Made by a program: the position numbers and the translations under genes. The notes beneath the pieces were generated by a model, which saw only the letters and a program-made list of their open reading frames with translations, searched no databases and was not told the DNA's origin. This document shows, piece after piece, positions 1 through 9,349 of a stretch of DNA of 64,000 nt (its first letter is position 1; the number at the start of each line of letters is the position of its first letter). Location of the stretch: positions 193,501 to 257,500 of the forward strand of contig NZ_JACFXV010000048.1 of assembly GCF_014050225.1 (NCBI RefSeq). The letters run 5' to 3'. The stretch comes from Stappia albiluteola (GTDB lineage: Bacteria; Pseudomonadota; Alphaproteobacteria; Rhizobiales; Stappiaceae).

Positions 1-609
1 TACGGCGTCAATCACGACACGCTGACCCGGGACGACATCGTCGTCTCCAACGCGTCGTGCACCACCAACTGCCTGGCCACCACCGCCCATGTGCTGCACA
101 ACGCGGTCGGCATCGAGACGGGCTTCATGACCACGGTTCACTCCTACACGGGTGACCAGCCCACCCTCGACACCATGCACAAGGACCTCTACCGGGCGCG
201 CGCCGCCGCGATGTCGATGATCCCGACCTCGACGGGTGCGGCGAAGGCCGTCGGCCTCGTCCTGCCGGAGCTCGTCGGCAAGCTTGACGGCGTGTCGATC
301 CGCGTCCCGACCCCGAACGTCTCGGTGATCGACTTCAAGTTCATCGCCAAGCGCGATACCACGCCCGAAGAGCTCAACGCTGCGGTCCGCGCCGCGGTCG
401 ACGGTCCGATGAAGGAGACCTTCGGCTACACCGACGAGCCGAACGTCTCCATGGACTTCAATCATGACCCGCGCTCGGCGATCTTCCATCTCGACCAGAC
501 CAAGGTCATGGACAAGCGCTTCTGCCGCGTCCTGGCCTGGTACGACAACGAATGGGGCTTCTCCAACCGCATGGGCGATACCGCCGTCGCCATGGCGAAG
601 CTGATCTGA
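1..609 (+). CDS. gap: Glyceraldehyde-3-phosphate dehydrogenase, C-terminal part (cut by window edge)
   Basis: NAD-dependent glycolytic/gluconeogenic enzyme that oxidises and phosphorylates glyceraldehyde-3-phosphate in the cytoplasm. The reading frame is open from base 1, so the N-terminal NAD-binding part lies outside the window. The catalytic cysteine motif SNASCTTNC is at about 46-72. The catalytic-domain hallmarks [18 protein letters not shown] and the C-terminal [11 protein letters not shown] all follow. A strong hairpin terminator comes 12 bases after the stop, then pgk in the same direction. The gap-pgk-fba order supports a glycolysis cluster. The family call is secure; cofactor preference cannot be read from this part. 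Confidence 0.97.
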   Translation, partial: YGVNHDTLTRDDIVVSNASCTTNCLATTAHVLHNAVGIETGFMTTVHSYTGDQPTLDTMHKDLYRARAAAMSMIPTSTGAAKAVGLVLPELVGKLDGVSIRVPTPNVSVIDFKFIAKRDTTPEELNAAVRAAVDGPMKETFGYTDEPNVSMDFNHDPRSAIFHLDQTKVMDKRFCRVLAWYDNEWGFSNRMGDTAVAMAKLI

Positions 610-620
610 GCTAGACAGGA

Positions 621-651
621 AAAGGCCCGTTCGACCCGAGCGGGCCTTTTT
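621..651 (+). terminator. Rho-independent terminator after gap
   Basis: Stem AAAGGCCCG (621-629) pairs perfectly with CGGGCCTTT (641-649) and the T-run continues to 651. It separates gap from pgk although both read the same way, so pgk probably has its own promoter or depends on read-through. Confidence 0.85.
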
Positions 652-704
652 GCTCCGCGAACTGAAATTCACAGGCGCCTTCGCCGCAGTGCCGGTTTGA
701 TACC

Positions 705-1898
705 ATGACCTTCAAGACCATCGACGACGCCGACCTCGCCGGTAAGCGCGTCCTGACCCGTGTCGACCTCAACGTGCCGATGGACGGCGGCAAGGTCAGC
801 GACTTCACCCGCATCGACCGCGTGCTGCCGACGATCCGCGATATCGCAGCCAAGGGCGGGCGCGTCGTGCTGCTGGCGCATTTCGGCCGCCCGAAAGGCA
901 AGCCGGTCGCGGAGATGAGCCTGGCGCCCGTGGCACAGGCGCTTTCCGAACGTCTCGGCCAGCCCGTGGCCTTTGCCTCCGACTGTATCGGAGACGCTGC
1001 GAAGAGCGTCGTGGACGGCCTCGCCGACGGCAGTGTCGCGCTGCTTGAAAACACCCGCTTCCATGTGGGCGAGGAAAAGAACGACGCCGAATTCACCGAA
1101 GCGCTCGCGGCGAATGGCGACCTCTACGTGAACGACGCCTTTTCCGCAGCCCATCGCGCCCATTCCTCGACCGAGGGCCTTGCCCGTCTCCTGCCGGCCT
1201 ATGCCGGACGCAGCATGCAGGCCGAACTGGAAGCGCTCGCCGCCGCCCTCTCCACGCCGCGGCGTCCGGTGCTTGCGGTCGTGGGCGGCGCCAAGGTTTC
1301 CTCCAAGATCGACCTGCTGGAGAACCTCGTCTCCAAAGTGGACATGCTGGTGATTGGCGGCGGCATGGCCAACACGTTCCTGGCCGCCAGGGGGATCGAT
1401 GTCGGCAAGTCGCTTTGCGAGCACGACCTGAAGGATACGGCGCAGCGCATCCTCGTGGCCGCCGAAAAGGCCGGCTGCGAGATCGTCCTGCCGCAGGATG
1501 CGGTGATCGCCCGCGAATTCAAGGCGGGCGCGGCCAACGAGACCGTGGCGCTCGATGCGATCCCTGCCGACGCGATGATCCTCGACGTCGGCGCGGCTTC
1601 CATCGCGGACGTGAACGCCCATATCGACACCGCCCGCACCCTGGTCTGGAACGGACCGCTTGGTGCCTTCGAGATTTCGCCCTTCGACAAGGCAACGGTC
1701 GCGGCGGCCCGTCATGCGGCGGAACGCACCCGGGCAGGCGGCCTGACCTCCGTTGCCGGAGGCGGCGATACGGTGGCGGCCCTCAACCATGCTGGCGTCG
1801 GCGACGATTTCTCTTATGTCTCGACCGCCGGCGGCGCCTTCCTGGAATGGCTGGAAGGCAAGGCACTACCCGGCGTCATCGCCCTGGAGAGGGCCTGA
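705..1898 (+). CDS. pgk: Phosphoglycerate kinase
   Basis: Cytoplasmic kinase interconverting 1,3-bisphosphoglycerate + ADP and 3-phosphoglycerate + ATP. At 397 residues it has the usual bacterial length. The N-terminal substrate-binding signature [11 protein letters not shown] is at residues 15-25. The family motifs [21 protein letters not shown] and the C-terminal nucleotide-loop GGGDTVAAL are all present. Its neighbours gap (upstream) and fba (downstream) catalyse adjacent steps. The roughly 230-base gap before fba shows no obvious gene. Confidence 0.98.
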   Translation: MTFKTIDDADLAGKRVLTRVDLNVPMDGGKVSDFTRIDRVLPTIRDIAAKGGRVVLLAHFGRPKGKPVAEMSLAPVAQALSERLGQPVAFASDCIGDAAKSVVDGLADGSVALLENTRFHVGEEKNDAEFTEALAANGDLYVNDAFSAAHRAHSSTEGLARLLPAYAGRSMQAELEALAAALSTPRRPVLAVVGGAKVSSKIDLLENLVSKVDMLVIGGGMANTFLAARGIDVGKSLCEHDLKDTAQRILVAAEKAGCEIVLPQDAVIAREFKAGAANETVALDAIPADAMILDVGAASIADVNAHIDTARTLVWNGPLGAFEISPFDKATVAAARHAAERTRAGGLTSVAGGGDTVAALNHAGVGDDFSYVSTAGGAFLEWLEGKALPGVIALERA

Positions 1899-2128
1899 GC
1901 GCGGCGGTTTGGTGCCACTTCGACCAAAGGCGCAGGGGCATTGATGGCTTGAAAGAGCTAGACCGGCGCAACCGGAATTGACTTCACCGGATATCGCCGC
2001 CTGACCCGGGAGTAACGGTCTGCGGCGGTTTCGGCAATTGCCGCATACGGCATGCCGCGTCCGCACGAGCGCCTTTGCAACAAGGCCGGCCTGCGGGGCG
2101 CGGGCAGCTATAAAAAAGGGAGACCGGA

Positions 2129-3193
2129 ATGGCCCGCATCACATTGCGTCAACTTCTCGATCATGCCGCGGAACACGGCTATGGCGTGCCCGCCTTCAAC
2201 ATCAACAACATGGAGCAGGCGCTGGCCATCATGGCGGCGGCGGATGCCACCGACGCGCCGGTGATCATCCAGGCAAGCCGCGGCGCGCGCGCCTATGCCC
2301 ATGACGTCATGCTGAAGCACATGATGGACGCCGTGACCGAAATCTATCCGCATATCCCCGTCTGCGTGCATCTGGACCATGGCAACAACGCCGCCACCTG
2401 CATGACCGCGATTCAGGCGGGCTTCACCTCGGTGATGATGGACGGCTCGCTGCGCGAGGACGGCAAGACGCCGGCGGACTGGACCTACAATGTCGGCGTG
2501 ACGAAGACGGTGACCGACATGGCCCACCTGGGCGGCATTTCCGTGGAAGGCGAGCTTGGCGTTCTCGGCTCGCTGGAAACCGGCATGGGCGACAAGGAAG
2601 ACGGCCATGGCGCCGAAGGCAAGCTCAGCCACGACCAGCTCCTGACCGACCCCGAAGAAGCGGTCAAGTTCGTCAGGGAAACCAAAGTCGACGCGCTGGC
2701 GATCGCCATGGGCACCTCGCACGGCGCCTACAAGTTCAGCCGCAAGCCGGACGGTGCGATCCTCGCCATGAACGTGATCGAGGAGATCCACCGCCGCCTG
2801 CCGCAGACGCATCTGGTGATGCACGGCTCCTCGTCGGTTCCGCAGGACCTGCAGGACATCATCAACCAGTACGGCGGCAAGATGCCGCAGACCTGGGGCG
2901 TGCCGGTGGAAGAGATTCAGCACGGCATCAAGAACGGCGTGCGCAAGATCAATATCGACACCGACAACCGCATGGCGATGACCGGCCAGATCCGCCGCAT
3001 CCTGGCCGAGCATCCGGGCGAATTCGATCCGCGCAAGTATCTGAAGCCGGCCATGGAAGCCATGACGAAACTCTGCAAGGATCGTCTGGAGCAGTTCGGC
3101 ACCGCCGGACAGGCAGGCAAGATCAAGCCGATCCCGCTGGCCGACATGGCCAGGCGCTACGCGGCTGGCGATCTGGACCCGAAGATCGCCTGA
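2129..3193 (+). CDS. fba: Class II fructose-1,6-bisphosphate aldolase
   Basis: Zinc-dependent aldolase cleaving fructose-1,6-bisphosphate into dihydroxyacetone phosphate and glyceraldehyde-3-phosphate. At 354 residues it matches the class II Calvin-cycle-type subgroup. Visible metal and substrate motifs include CVHLDHGNN (metal-binding His and the catalytic Asp region), [23 protein letters not shown] and NIDTDNRMA. The start is supported by AAAAAAGGGAGACCGGA just upstream. It follows pgk, so gap, pgk and fba form one glycolytic/gluconeogenic block. A GC-rich hairpin comes shortly after the stop. Confidence 0.96.
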   Translation: MARITLRQLLDHAAEHGYGVPAFNINNMEQALAIMAAADATDAPVIIQASRGARAYAHDVMLKHMMDAVTEIYPHIPVCVHLDHGNNAATCMTAIQAGFTSVMMDGSLREDGKTPADWTYNVGVTKTVTDMAHLGGISVEGELGVLGSLETGMGDKEDGHGAEGKLSHDQLLTDPEEAVKFVRETKVDALAIAMGTSHGAYKFSRKPDGAILAMNVIEEIHRRLPQTHLVMHGSSSVPQDLQDIINQYGGKMPQTWGVPVEEIQHGIKNGVRKINIDTDNRMAMTGQIRRILAEHPGEFDPRKYLKPAMEAMTKLCKDRLEQFGTAGQAGKIKPIPLADMARRYAAGDLDPKIA

Positions 3194-3212
3194 AGCGTGA
3201 ATTTTTTGAACC

Positions 3213-3240
3213 GGGGGCCGCAAGCCGGCCCCCTTCGCCT
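3213..3240 (+). terminator. GC-rich hairpin after fba, probable terminator
   Basis: GGGGGCCG (3213-3220) and CGGCCCCC (3226-3233) form an 8-bp stem around CAAGC, with only a broken T-rich tail after it. It lies inside the longest open frame of the next gene, which argues that the next gene starts downstream of it. Confidence 0.55.
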
Positions 3241-3268
3241 CTTTCCCGTCACGGGGAAGAGTGACACT

Positions 3269-3943
3269 TTGTTCCAGCTGACCTCATCGGAGCCCATCGA
3301 TTTGCACCCGCGCCTGTTTCTCGTGACGCCTGCCAGCTACAAGCCCGATGAATTCCTGCCTCAACTCGAAGCAGCGCTTGCAGCCGGCGATGTCGCCTGC
3401 CTGCTCGTGACGCGGGGCGGGCTCGACGACGTCGCGTTCCAGAAGGTGGCTGCGCGCATGGTCGAAATGGGTCAGGCGGCGGGAGCAGCGGTCCTGATCG
3501 GTAACGATACCCGCATTGCAGGCCGCGCCCGCGCCGATGGCATCCATTGCGATACCGGCCTTGCCGACCTGAAACTGGCGACCGAAACCTTCAAGCCTTC
3601 ACGGATCGTCGGCGCAGGCGGAATCAAGACGCGCCACGAGGCGATGGAGCTTGCCGAAACCGGCGTCGATTACGTCTTCTTCGGCCTGCTGGATCTCGAC
3701 GAAAGTCCGGAAGCGCATCGCAAGACGCTCGACCTCGCCGACTGGTGGTCGGAGCTCTTCGAGATTCCCTGCGTAGCGCTTGGCGGTACGGATCTGGCGT
3801 CGGTGGGCCCCTGTGCCGCGACCGGCGCGGATTTCGTTGCCTTGCGCGATGGCGTGTGGACCTATCCGGAGGGACCCGCTGCCGCCGTTCGTCTGGCCAA
3901 CGAAACCCTGGCATCCTACGAGCTTGAAGCAGCGGAGGAGTAA
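3269..3943 (+). CDS. Thiamine-phosphate-synthase-like protein (divergent ThiE/TenI family)
   Basis: Predicted TIM-barrel protein of the thiamine phosphate synthase superfamily, about 224 residues. Family-like strands are ACLLVTRGG, VLIGNDTRIA, GIHCDTG, RIVGAGGIKTRHEA, DYVFFGLLD and PCVALGG. Several positions differ from classical ThiE: the LINDR loop reads LIGNDTR and the GVHLGQ segment reads GIHCDTG. Catalysis of thiamine synthesis is therefore not certain. The TTG start at 3269 is chosen because GGGAAGA lies 8 bases upstream; the longer GTG start at 3197 would run through a terminator-like hairpin. Its stop overlaps the next ATG (TAATG), implying translational coupling to the Sel1 protein. 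Confidence 0.7.
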   Translation: MFQLTSSEPIDLHPRLFLVTPASYKPDEFLPQLEAALAAGDVACLLVTRGGLDDVAFQKVAARMVEMGQAAGAAVLIGNDTRIAGRARADGIHCDTGLADLKLATETFKPSRIVGAGGIKTRHEAMELAETGVDYVFFGLLDLDESPEAHRKTLDLADWWSELFEIPCVALGGTDLASVGPCAATGADFVALRDGVWTYPEGPAAAVRLANETLASYELEAAEE

Positions 3944-5034
3944 TGTCCGCCACCCGCCCCAGACTTGCCGGATTGCTCGTGGCCGCGGCCGCCGGCCTGT
4001 TTGCGGCCGGTGCGTTCGCGCAGGAAAAGGCGGCGGAGAACCAACCACCGACACTCATTCCGCCCCTCCCGGCAGAGGGCTTTCCGCTGCCGGCCGAAAC
4101 GGCGGATCCTGCTCTCCCGGGCCCGCACAGGCAGGCTCCTCCGGAACCGTCCGCAACGAATGGCGACGATGGCGATTTTGCCTACGGCGCCTTCCAGCGC
4201 GGCTGGTACCTGACGGCACTCGCGCTTGCCACGCCGCGCGCCGAAGCGGGCGATCCGCAGGCGCAGACGCTGCTCGGCGTGCTCTATGAGACGGGTCTCG
4301 GCATTCCCCAGGACAAGGAAAAGGCGGCAAGCTGGTATCAGCTGGCCGTCGAGTCCGGCGACAAACGCGCCGCCGGCCGGCTCGGCCAGCTCTATCTCGT
4401 CGGCCAGGGTGTGCCGCAGGACAAGAAAAAGGCGGCCGACCTCTTCGAAATCGGCGCGGAAGTCAACATTCCCGAGGCCATTTACAATCTCGCCATCATC
4501 TACCAGTCGGGCGATGGGCGCCCCTATGACCCGATAAAGGCCCGCGATCTTCTGGAGCGGGCTGCCGACCTCGGCGACGTGGAAGCGCAATACACACTGG
4601 CGCTGGCCTATCTGGAGGGGCCGGCGGATGTGCGAAACGATGGTCGCGGCGCTTTCTGGATGGGGCGTGCCGCGAGACGCGGCCATATCGGCGCACAGGT
4701 CTATTACGGCATCCTGCGCTTCAAGGGACAGGGCGTCGACCCCAACGAGACGGAAGCCGCCGCCTGGTTCGAACTTGCCGCCCGGGCCGGCAACCCGGTC
4801 GCCATGAACAGGCTGGCGCGGGTCTATTTCTACGGCCGGGGCCGCCCGGCCGATCCGGTCGAGGGCGCCAAGTGGCATCTGCTGGCCCGCGCGGCAGGTG
4901 TCTCCGACTTGCAGCTCGACGGCATTCTGGCCGGTCTGGACGACGATCAGCGCGAGGAAGCCCAGCGTCAGGCGAACGCCTTTGGCCAGGTGGTCGCGAC
5001 GCCGCCCAGGGACGCGGCTTCGGACAGCCCATAA
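3943..5034 (+). CDS. Secreted Sel1-repeat (TPR-like) protein
   Basis: 363-residue protein with a cleavable signal peptide (hydrophobic residues about 8-25, AGAFA before the charged mature start), then a Pro-rich segment to about residue 65. Five to six Sel1-like repeats follow from about residue 85 to 330, with units such as A-GDPQAQTLLGVLYETGLG and AAGRLGQLYLVGQGV. Sel1 repeats are alpha-solenoid scaffolds for protein contacts; no catalytic domain is visible. It is probably periplasmic. The start codon overlaps the stop of the ThiE-like gene, so the two are likely co-translated, although no shared function is obvious. Confidence 0.85.
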   Translation: MSATRPRLAGLLVAAAAGLFAAGAFAQEKAAENQPPTLIPPLPAEGFPLPAETADPALPGPHRQAPPEPSATNGDDGDFAYGAFQRGWYLTALALATPRAEAGDPQAQTLLGVLYETGLGIPQDKEKAASWYQLAVESGDKRAAGRLGQLYLVGQGVPQDKKKAADLFEIGAEVNIPEAIYNLAIIYQSGDGRPYDPIKARDLLERAADLGDVEAQYTLALAYLEGPADVRNDGRGAFWMGRAARRGHIGAQVYYGILRFKGQGVDPNETEAAAWFELAARAGNPVAMNRLARVYFYGRGRPADPVEGAKWHLLARAAGVSDLQLDGILAGLDDDQREEAQRQANAFGQVVATPPRDAASDSP

Positions 5035-5207
5035 CGGGGCTTGCGGGCGATTTTGCTTGATTGAAAGGCGGTTTTGTGTTGGACAGGCCGCGCGCGAGCC
5101 GCGCCCATGCCTGCCGACACGCCTATCCCTGCGCGGCCGGAAAATCGAGGCGCCCGCATTCCAGATCAATCCGGAATTTCTTTCCTGACGAACGAACGGT
5201 CCCGCAC

Positions 5208-5771
5208 ATGAAGATCAACGGTAACGAAATCAAGCCCGGCAACGTGCTGCAGCATCAGGACACGCTGTGGGCCGTCGTCAAGGTCCAGCACGTGAAGCCC
5301 GGCAAGGGCGGCGCCTTCGCCCAGGTCGAGATGAAGAACCTGCTCGACGGACGCAAGCTCAACGAGCGGTTCCGTTCGGAAGACAAGGTCGAGCGCGTCC
5401 GCCTGGAACAGAAGGACTTCCAGTATCTCTACACCCAGGAAGACATGCTGATCTTCATGGACACGGAGACCTACGAGCAGCTCGAGCTGCAGTCCGAGTT
5501 CGTCGGCGAGCGTGCCGCTTTCCTGCAGGACGGCATGATGGTGACGGTGGAACTGCACGAGGATAAGCCGATCGGCATCACGCTGCCGCAGTTCGTTACG
5601 CTGCAAATCACCGAGGCGGACGCCGTGGTGAAAGGCCAGACGCAGTCGTCTTCCTACAAGCCCGCCCTGCTTGAGAACGGCGTTCGCGTGCTCGTGCCGC
5701 CCTTCATCACCGCCGGCGAAAAAATCATCGTCGACACCGAGGCGGTCGAATACGTCCGCCGCGCCGACTAA
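5208..5771 (+). CDS. efp: Translation elongation factor P
   Basis: Ribosome-binding factor that relieves stalling at polyproline stretches. The ATG at 5208 gives 187 residues, the usual EF-P length; an upstream in-frame extension adds a non-homologous segment. The N-terminal KOW-like domain begins [11 protein letters not shown]. The lysine of the VKPGKGG loop, residue 33 here, is the position that is beta-lysylated in many bacteria. The middle and C-terminal OB domains include VTLQITEAD and [12 protein letters not shown]. No strong Shine-Dalgarno is visible. The modification enzymes are not in the window. Confidence 0.96.
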   Translation: MKINGNEIKPGNVLQHQDTLWAVVKVQHVKPGKGGAFAQVEMKNLLDGRKLNERFRSEDKVERVRLEQKDFQYLYTQEDMLIFMDTETYEQLELQSEFVGERAAFLQDGMMVTVELHEDKPIGITLPQFVTLQITEADAVVKGQTQSSSYKPALLENGVRVLVPPFITAGEKIIVDTEAVEYVRRAD

Positions 5772-5897
5772 GGCCATTGCAGGAACGGGCTCGGTGCCGG
5801 GCCCGCGTCCGTCCGACATTTCGTATTTGATTTCCCGCTTGGGACAATCGGCGTGGCCGTCACGGCGATTGGTTCTTGAAAAGAGCAGGCTTTTCCG

Positions 5898-6692
5898 ATG
5901 GCGCGTTCCGCCCTTCTCAACGTTATGGTCCAGGCCGCCATGAAGGCCGGCCGCAGCCTCGCCCGCGATTTCGGCGAGGTGGAGAACCTCCAGGTTTCGC
6001 GCAAGGGGCCGAGCGACTTCGTTTCCGCCGCCGACCATCGCGCGGAGAAGATCGTGCGCGAGGAACTGCAGAAGGCGCGCCCTGGCTACGGCCTGCTGAT
6101 GGAGGAAAGCGGCACGATCGAAGGCAGCGATCCGCAGCATCGCTGGATCGTCGATCCGCTCGACGGCACCACCAATTTCCTGCATGGCATTCCGATCTTC
6201 GCGGTATCCATCGCGCTTGAGCGACAGGGGCAGATCGTGGCCGGCGTGATCTTCAACCCGGCAATGGACGAGCTTTACACGGCCGAGCGCGGGGGCGGTG
6301 CGTTTCTCAACGATCGCCGGTTGCGGGTCGCCGGCAGGGCCGCCCTTCCCGACTGCGTGATCGGCACCGGAATTCCGTTCCTGGGCAAGGGCGACCATGC
6401 CCGCTGCTTGGTGGAAATGCGCCATGTCATGGGCGAGGTCGCCGGCATTCGCCGCTGCGGCGCCGCCGCCCTCGACCTTGCCTGGACGGCGTCCGGCCGG
6501 CTCGACGCCTATTGGGAACACGGCCTTGCGCCCTGGGACACCGCTGCCGGCCTGCTGATGGTGCGCGAGGCAGGCGGCTTCGTCACGGATCTCGACGGCG
6601 GCGACAAGATGTTCGAGAAGCGCTCGATCGTGGCCGGCAACGAGAAGATCCAGGCGCAGCTTCGCCAGCTTCTGGTCAAGGCGCGCGGCTGA
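5898..6692 (+). CDS. suhB: Inositol-monophosphatase family protein (SuhB-like)
   Basis: Mg-dependent, Li-sensitive phosphatase family, 264 residues. The three metal-binding signatures are present: MEESG (about residues 70-74), the strict motif VDPLDGTTNFLHG (about 86-98) and WDTAAGLLMVREAGG near residue 215. This is the SuhB pattern, with GTTNF rather than the GTRAF of the second family member at 49421. In other proteobacteria SuhB also has roles in rRNA transcription; nothing here shows whether this copy does. It stands between efp and the ExbB-like pair. Confidence 0.9.
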   Translation: MARSALLNVMVQAAMKAGRSLARDFGEVENLQVSRKGPSDFVSAADHRAEKIVREELQKARPGYGLLMEESGTIEGSDPQHRWIVDPLDGTTNFLHGIPIFAVSIALERQGQIVAGVIFNPAMDELYTAERGGGAFLNDRRLRVAGRAALPDCVIGTGIPFLGKGDHARCLVEMRHVMGEVAGIRRCGAAALDLAWTASGRLDAYWEHGLAPWDTAAGLLMVREAGGFVTDLDGGDKMFEKRSIVAGNEKIQAQLRQLLVKARG

Positions 6693-6897
6693 TCCCGAGC
6701 CTTTCATTGACCTCGCGATGCGCCGGGAAAACAGCTTTCCGGCGCCTGCGTTCGCCACGCTGATCCGATCTTCACTTCCGCTTGAGGTAGCCGGTGGCCG
6801 GTGATTAACGCCTGCCGCCCTCTATTTCGGGTTTCCAGCGGCGGGAAAATCACGCTATCAAGGACCCACAGCAAAGAGGGACACCGGCACCAAGCGC

Positions 6898-7893
6898 ATG
6901 GCACGAGATTTCGATCCCTACAGCCTGTCCAGCCCCTGGGTCTACCTGTGGCGGATGATCATCTTCCTGGTCATTGCCGCCCTGATCAGCCTGATCCTTT
7001 TCAGACAAATCACCGCAGCCTTCGTCAGCAATCCCGGGTTGAACGGCCTCATCATCGGGGTCGGCGTGATCGGCATCCTGCTCACGTTCCGGCAGGTTCT
7101 CAGGCTGTTCCCGGAAGTCGGCTGGGTCAACGGTTTCCGCATCGGCGATCCCGGCCTGGAGGTGCGGCGGCCGCCGGTGCTGCTGGCGCCGATGGCGACG
7201 CTGCTCGGCAACAAGGTGGGCGAGATGACGCTCTCGCACGCCACCATGCGCTCGATCCTCGATTCCATCAGCACCCGCCTGGACGAGGCGCGCGAAATGG
7301 CGCGCTACCTCACGGGCCTTCTCGTCTTTCTCGGGCTGCTCGGCACTTTCTGGGGCCTGCTGCAGACGGTCAGCGCCGTCGGCGCCACGATCCAGTCACT
7401 CGATGTCGGCTCGGGCGACGCCAACGTGATCTTCGAGGATCTGAAAGCCGGCCTCGAGGCCCCGCTGTCGGGCATGGGAACGGCGTTTTCGTCGTCGCTC
7501 TTCGGCCTTACCGGATCGCTGATCCTCGGCTTCCTCGACCTCCAGTCGGGACAGGCGCAGAACCGCTTCTACAACGAACTGGAAGACTGGCTTTCCACCG
7601 TCACCGATATCGAGCCGGAGGACGTCGCCGGCCAGAACACGACGAGCCTGCAGGTCGCCATCGATCAGCTCCGCCGCGCGGTTCAGGAGTCGGCCGGCAG
7701 CGCCGGCGGGGGATCGCGAACGTCCAGCCTGGCCATGGCCAACCTGGCGGAAGGCATTCAGGGCCTCGTCCAGCATGTGCGCACCGAACAGCAGATGATG
7801 CGCGAATGGGCGGAGGATCAGGCCGCGCAGCAGAAGCGCATCGAAGTGCTGCTGAAGACGCTGACGGACGCCTTCGAACGGGCCAAGGAATAG
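6898..7893 (+). CDS. MotA/TolQ/ExbB-like proton-channel family protein
   Basis: 331-residue inner-membrane protein with four hydrophobic segments, at roughly residues 14-36, 48-66, 135-160 and 190-212. The last two, GLLVFLGLLGTFWGLLQTV and AFSSSLFGLTGSLILG, match the paired helices of the ExbB/TolQ/MotA channel family. A hydrophilic tail of about 115 residues ends in a probable coiled coil. Six bases separate it from the next gene, which supplies a MotB-like partner with an in-membrane Asp. The pair is therefore a predicted proton-driven force generator of unknown target. No TolA/TonB or flagellar genes adjoin. Confidence 0.85.
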   Translation: MARDFDPYSLSSPWVYLWRMIIFLVIAALISLILFRQITAAFVSNPGLNGLIIGVGVIGILLTFRQVLRLFPEVGWVNGFRIGDPGLEVRRPPVLLAPMATLLGNKVGEMTLSHATMRSILDSISTRLDEAREMARYLTGLLVFLGLLGTFWGLLQTVSAVGATIQSLDVGSGDANVIFEDLKAGLEAPLSGMGTAFSSSLFGLTGSLILGFLDLQSGQAQNRFYNELEDWLSTVTDIEPEDVAGQNTTSLQVAIDQLRRAVQESAGSAGGGSRTSSLAMANLAEGIQGLVQHVRTEQQMMREWAEDQAAQQKRIEVLLKTLTDAFERAKE

Positions 7894-7899
7894 CGCGCG

Positions 7900-8931
7900 A
7901 TGGCCGGCACACGCCTCCGCAGACGCGACACGAGGACGGATTTCTGGCCGGGCTTCGTCGACGCCATGGCGACGCTGCTTCTGGTCATCATCTTCCTGCT
8001 GTCGATCTTCATGCTGGCGCAGTTCTTCCTGAGCCAGCAGCTGTCCGGCCGCGACACGGTGCTGAACCGCCTCAACGCCCAGATCAGCGAACTGACCGAA
8101 CTGCTGGCGCTGGAACGCGCCGGCAAACGCGACCTGCAGGATACGATCGCGGCCCTTCAGGCCAATCTCGGCGACGCGACGGCGGAACGCGACCGCCTGC
8201 AAGGCCTTCTTTCGTCCTCCACCGACACGGCATCGCAGGCCGGCGGCCAGATCGCCCTCCTGGAAGGGCAGCTGGACGACCAGAAGCAGATCTCCGACCG
8301 TGCGCTCGCGCAGGTCGAGTTGCTCAATCAGCAGATTTCCGCCCTCCGCCGCCAGATCGGAGCGCTGGAGGCCGCTCTCGAGGCGTCGGAAAAGCGCGAT
8401 CAGGACAGCCAGGCCAAGATCGCCGATCTCGGCAAGCGGCTGAACGTCGCTTTGGCGCAGCGCGTGCAGGAACTGTCCCGCTATCGCTCCGACTTCTTCG
8501 GCCGGCTGCGCGAGATTCTGTCGCAGCGTTCCGATATCCGCGTCGTGGGGGACCGTTTCGTCTTCCAGTCCGAAGTGCTCTTCCCGTCCGGCTCCGACGA
8601 GATCAATCCGCAGGGCGAGCTTGAGATGACGAAGCTTGCCGATGCCATCAAGGAGCTGAGCGGCCAGATCCCGCCGGAAATCAACTGGGTGCTGCGCGTC
8701 GACGGCCATACGGACAATCGCCCGCTTTCCGGTACGGGGCGGTTCCGCAGCAACTGGGATCTGTCGGCGGCCCGCGCCATTTCGGTCGTCCGCTTCCTCA
8801 TCGATCAGGGCGTCGATCCCAAGCGTCTGGTGGCGGCCGGCTTCGGCGAGTTCCAGCCGCTCGACGAAGGCGACACCGACGAGGCGCTGGCGCGCAACCG
8901 CCGCATCGAGTTGAAGTTGACCGAACGCTGA
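7900..8931 (+). CDS. MotB/OmpA-like peptidoglycan-binding protein, partner of the ExbB-like protein
   Basis: 343 residues. A short basic cytoplasmic start leads into one transmembrane helix (about residues 18-42) beginning PGFVDAMATLL, in which the Asp occupies the place of the proton-carrying Asp of MotB/ExbD. A long Ala/Gln/Leu-rich coiled coil follows (about 45-195), then a C-terminal OmpA-like domain with VDGHTDNRPL, NWDLSAARA and the final ARNRRIELKL, which bind peptidoglycan in this family. Transcribed just behind the ExbB-like gene, so it should be the stator/plug partner. It resembles ZorB of Zorya defence in architecture, but no Zorya effectors are near. Confidence 0.87.
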   Translation: MAGTRLRRRDTRTDFWPGFVDAMATLLLVIIFLLSIFMLAQFFLSQQLSGRDTVLNRLNAQISELTELLALERAGKRDLQDTIAALQANLGDATAERDRLQGLLSSSTDTASQAGGQIALLEGQLDDQKQISDRALAQVELLNQQISALRRQIGALEAALEASEKRDQDSQAKIADLGKRLNVALAQRVQELSRYRSDFFGRLREILSQRSDIRVVGDRFVFQSEVLFPSGSDEINPQGELEMTKLADAIKELSGQIPPEINWVLRVDGHTDNRPLSGTGRFRSNWDLSAARAISVVRFLIDQGVDPKRLVAAGFGEFQPLDEGDTDEALARNRRIELKLTER

Positions 8932-9040
8932 CCGGACGTTGATTTTCGCGGCCGGATATCCGGCACGACGAATTCCTCTTCGACTGGCCCTTTATCGGGC
9001 GATCGCCTTGACGCAGTCTTGCGGCAAGGAGGATATCGTC

Positions 9041-9280
9041 ATGCTCGAACTGAGGCCAAGCTGCGAATGCTGCGACCGCGATCTCCCGCCGGACGCGGAA
9101 GACGCGATGATCTGCACTTTCGAATGCACGTTCTGCCGGGATTGCGTGGAAGGCGTGCTCAAGGGGCGCTGCCCGAATTGCGGCGGCAATTTCACGACGC
9201 GGCCGGTACGCCCGGCGGAAAAGCTCTTGAAGTATCCGGCCTCGACGAGGCGGGTTGTCAAGGAAGCCGGCTGCGTCTGA
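9041..9280 (+). CDS. DUF1272 small cysteine-rich (zinc-binding) protein
   Basis: 79-residue protein with Cys clusters CECC, CTFECTFCRDC and CPNCGG, spaced like a small treble-clef or zinc-ribbon fold; this is the DUF1272 family. Function unknown. The start at 9041 is set by AAGGAGG eight bases upstream; the frame is open further upstream but that part is non-homologous. It is followed by a bidirectional hairpin and the convergent trcR gene. Confidence 0.88.
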   Translation: MLELRPSCECCDRDLPPDAEDAMICTFECTFCRDCVEGVLKGRCPNCGGNFTTRPVRPAEKLLKYPASTRRVVKEAGCV

Positions 9281-9295
9281 TTTCCGGTCAAAGAA

Positions 9296-9325
9296 AAAGG
9301 CCGCACGGAAGCTCCGGCGGCCTTT
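9296..9325. terminator. Bidirectional terminator between DUF1272 gene and trcR
   Basis: AAAGGCCGC (9296-9304) pairs perfectly with GCGGCCTTT (9317-9325). An A-run on one side and Ts on the other suit both convergent genes. Confidence 0.75.
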
Positions 9326-9349
9326 CCAATATTCGCAATGCCTGCAGGC

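Noticed and set aside
6898..8931. Zorya anti-phage defence system
   Set aside because: The two membrane proteins resemble ZorA and ZorB in plan, but no helicase, nuclease or other Zorya effector gene flanks them; neighbours are housekeeping genes.
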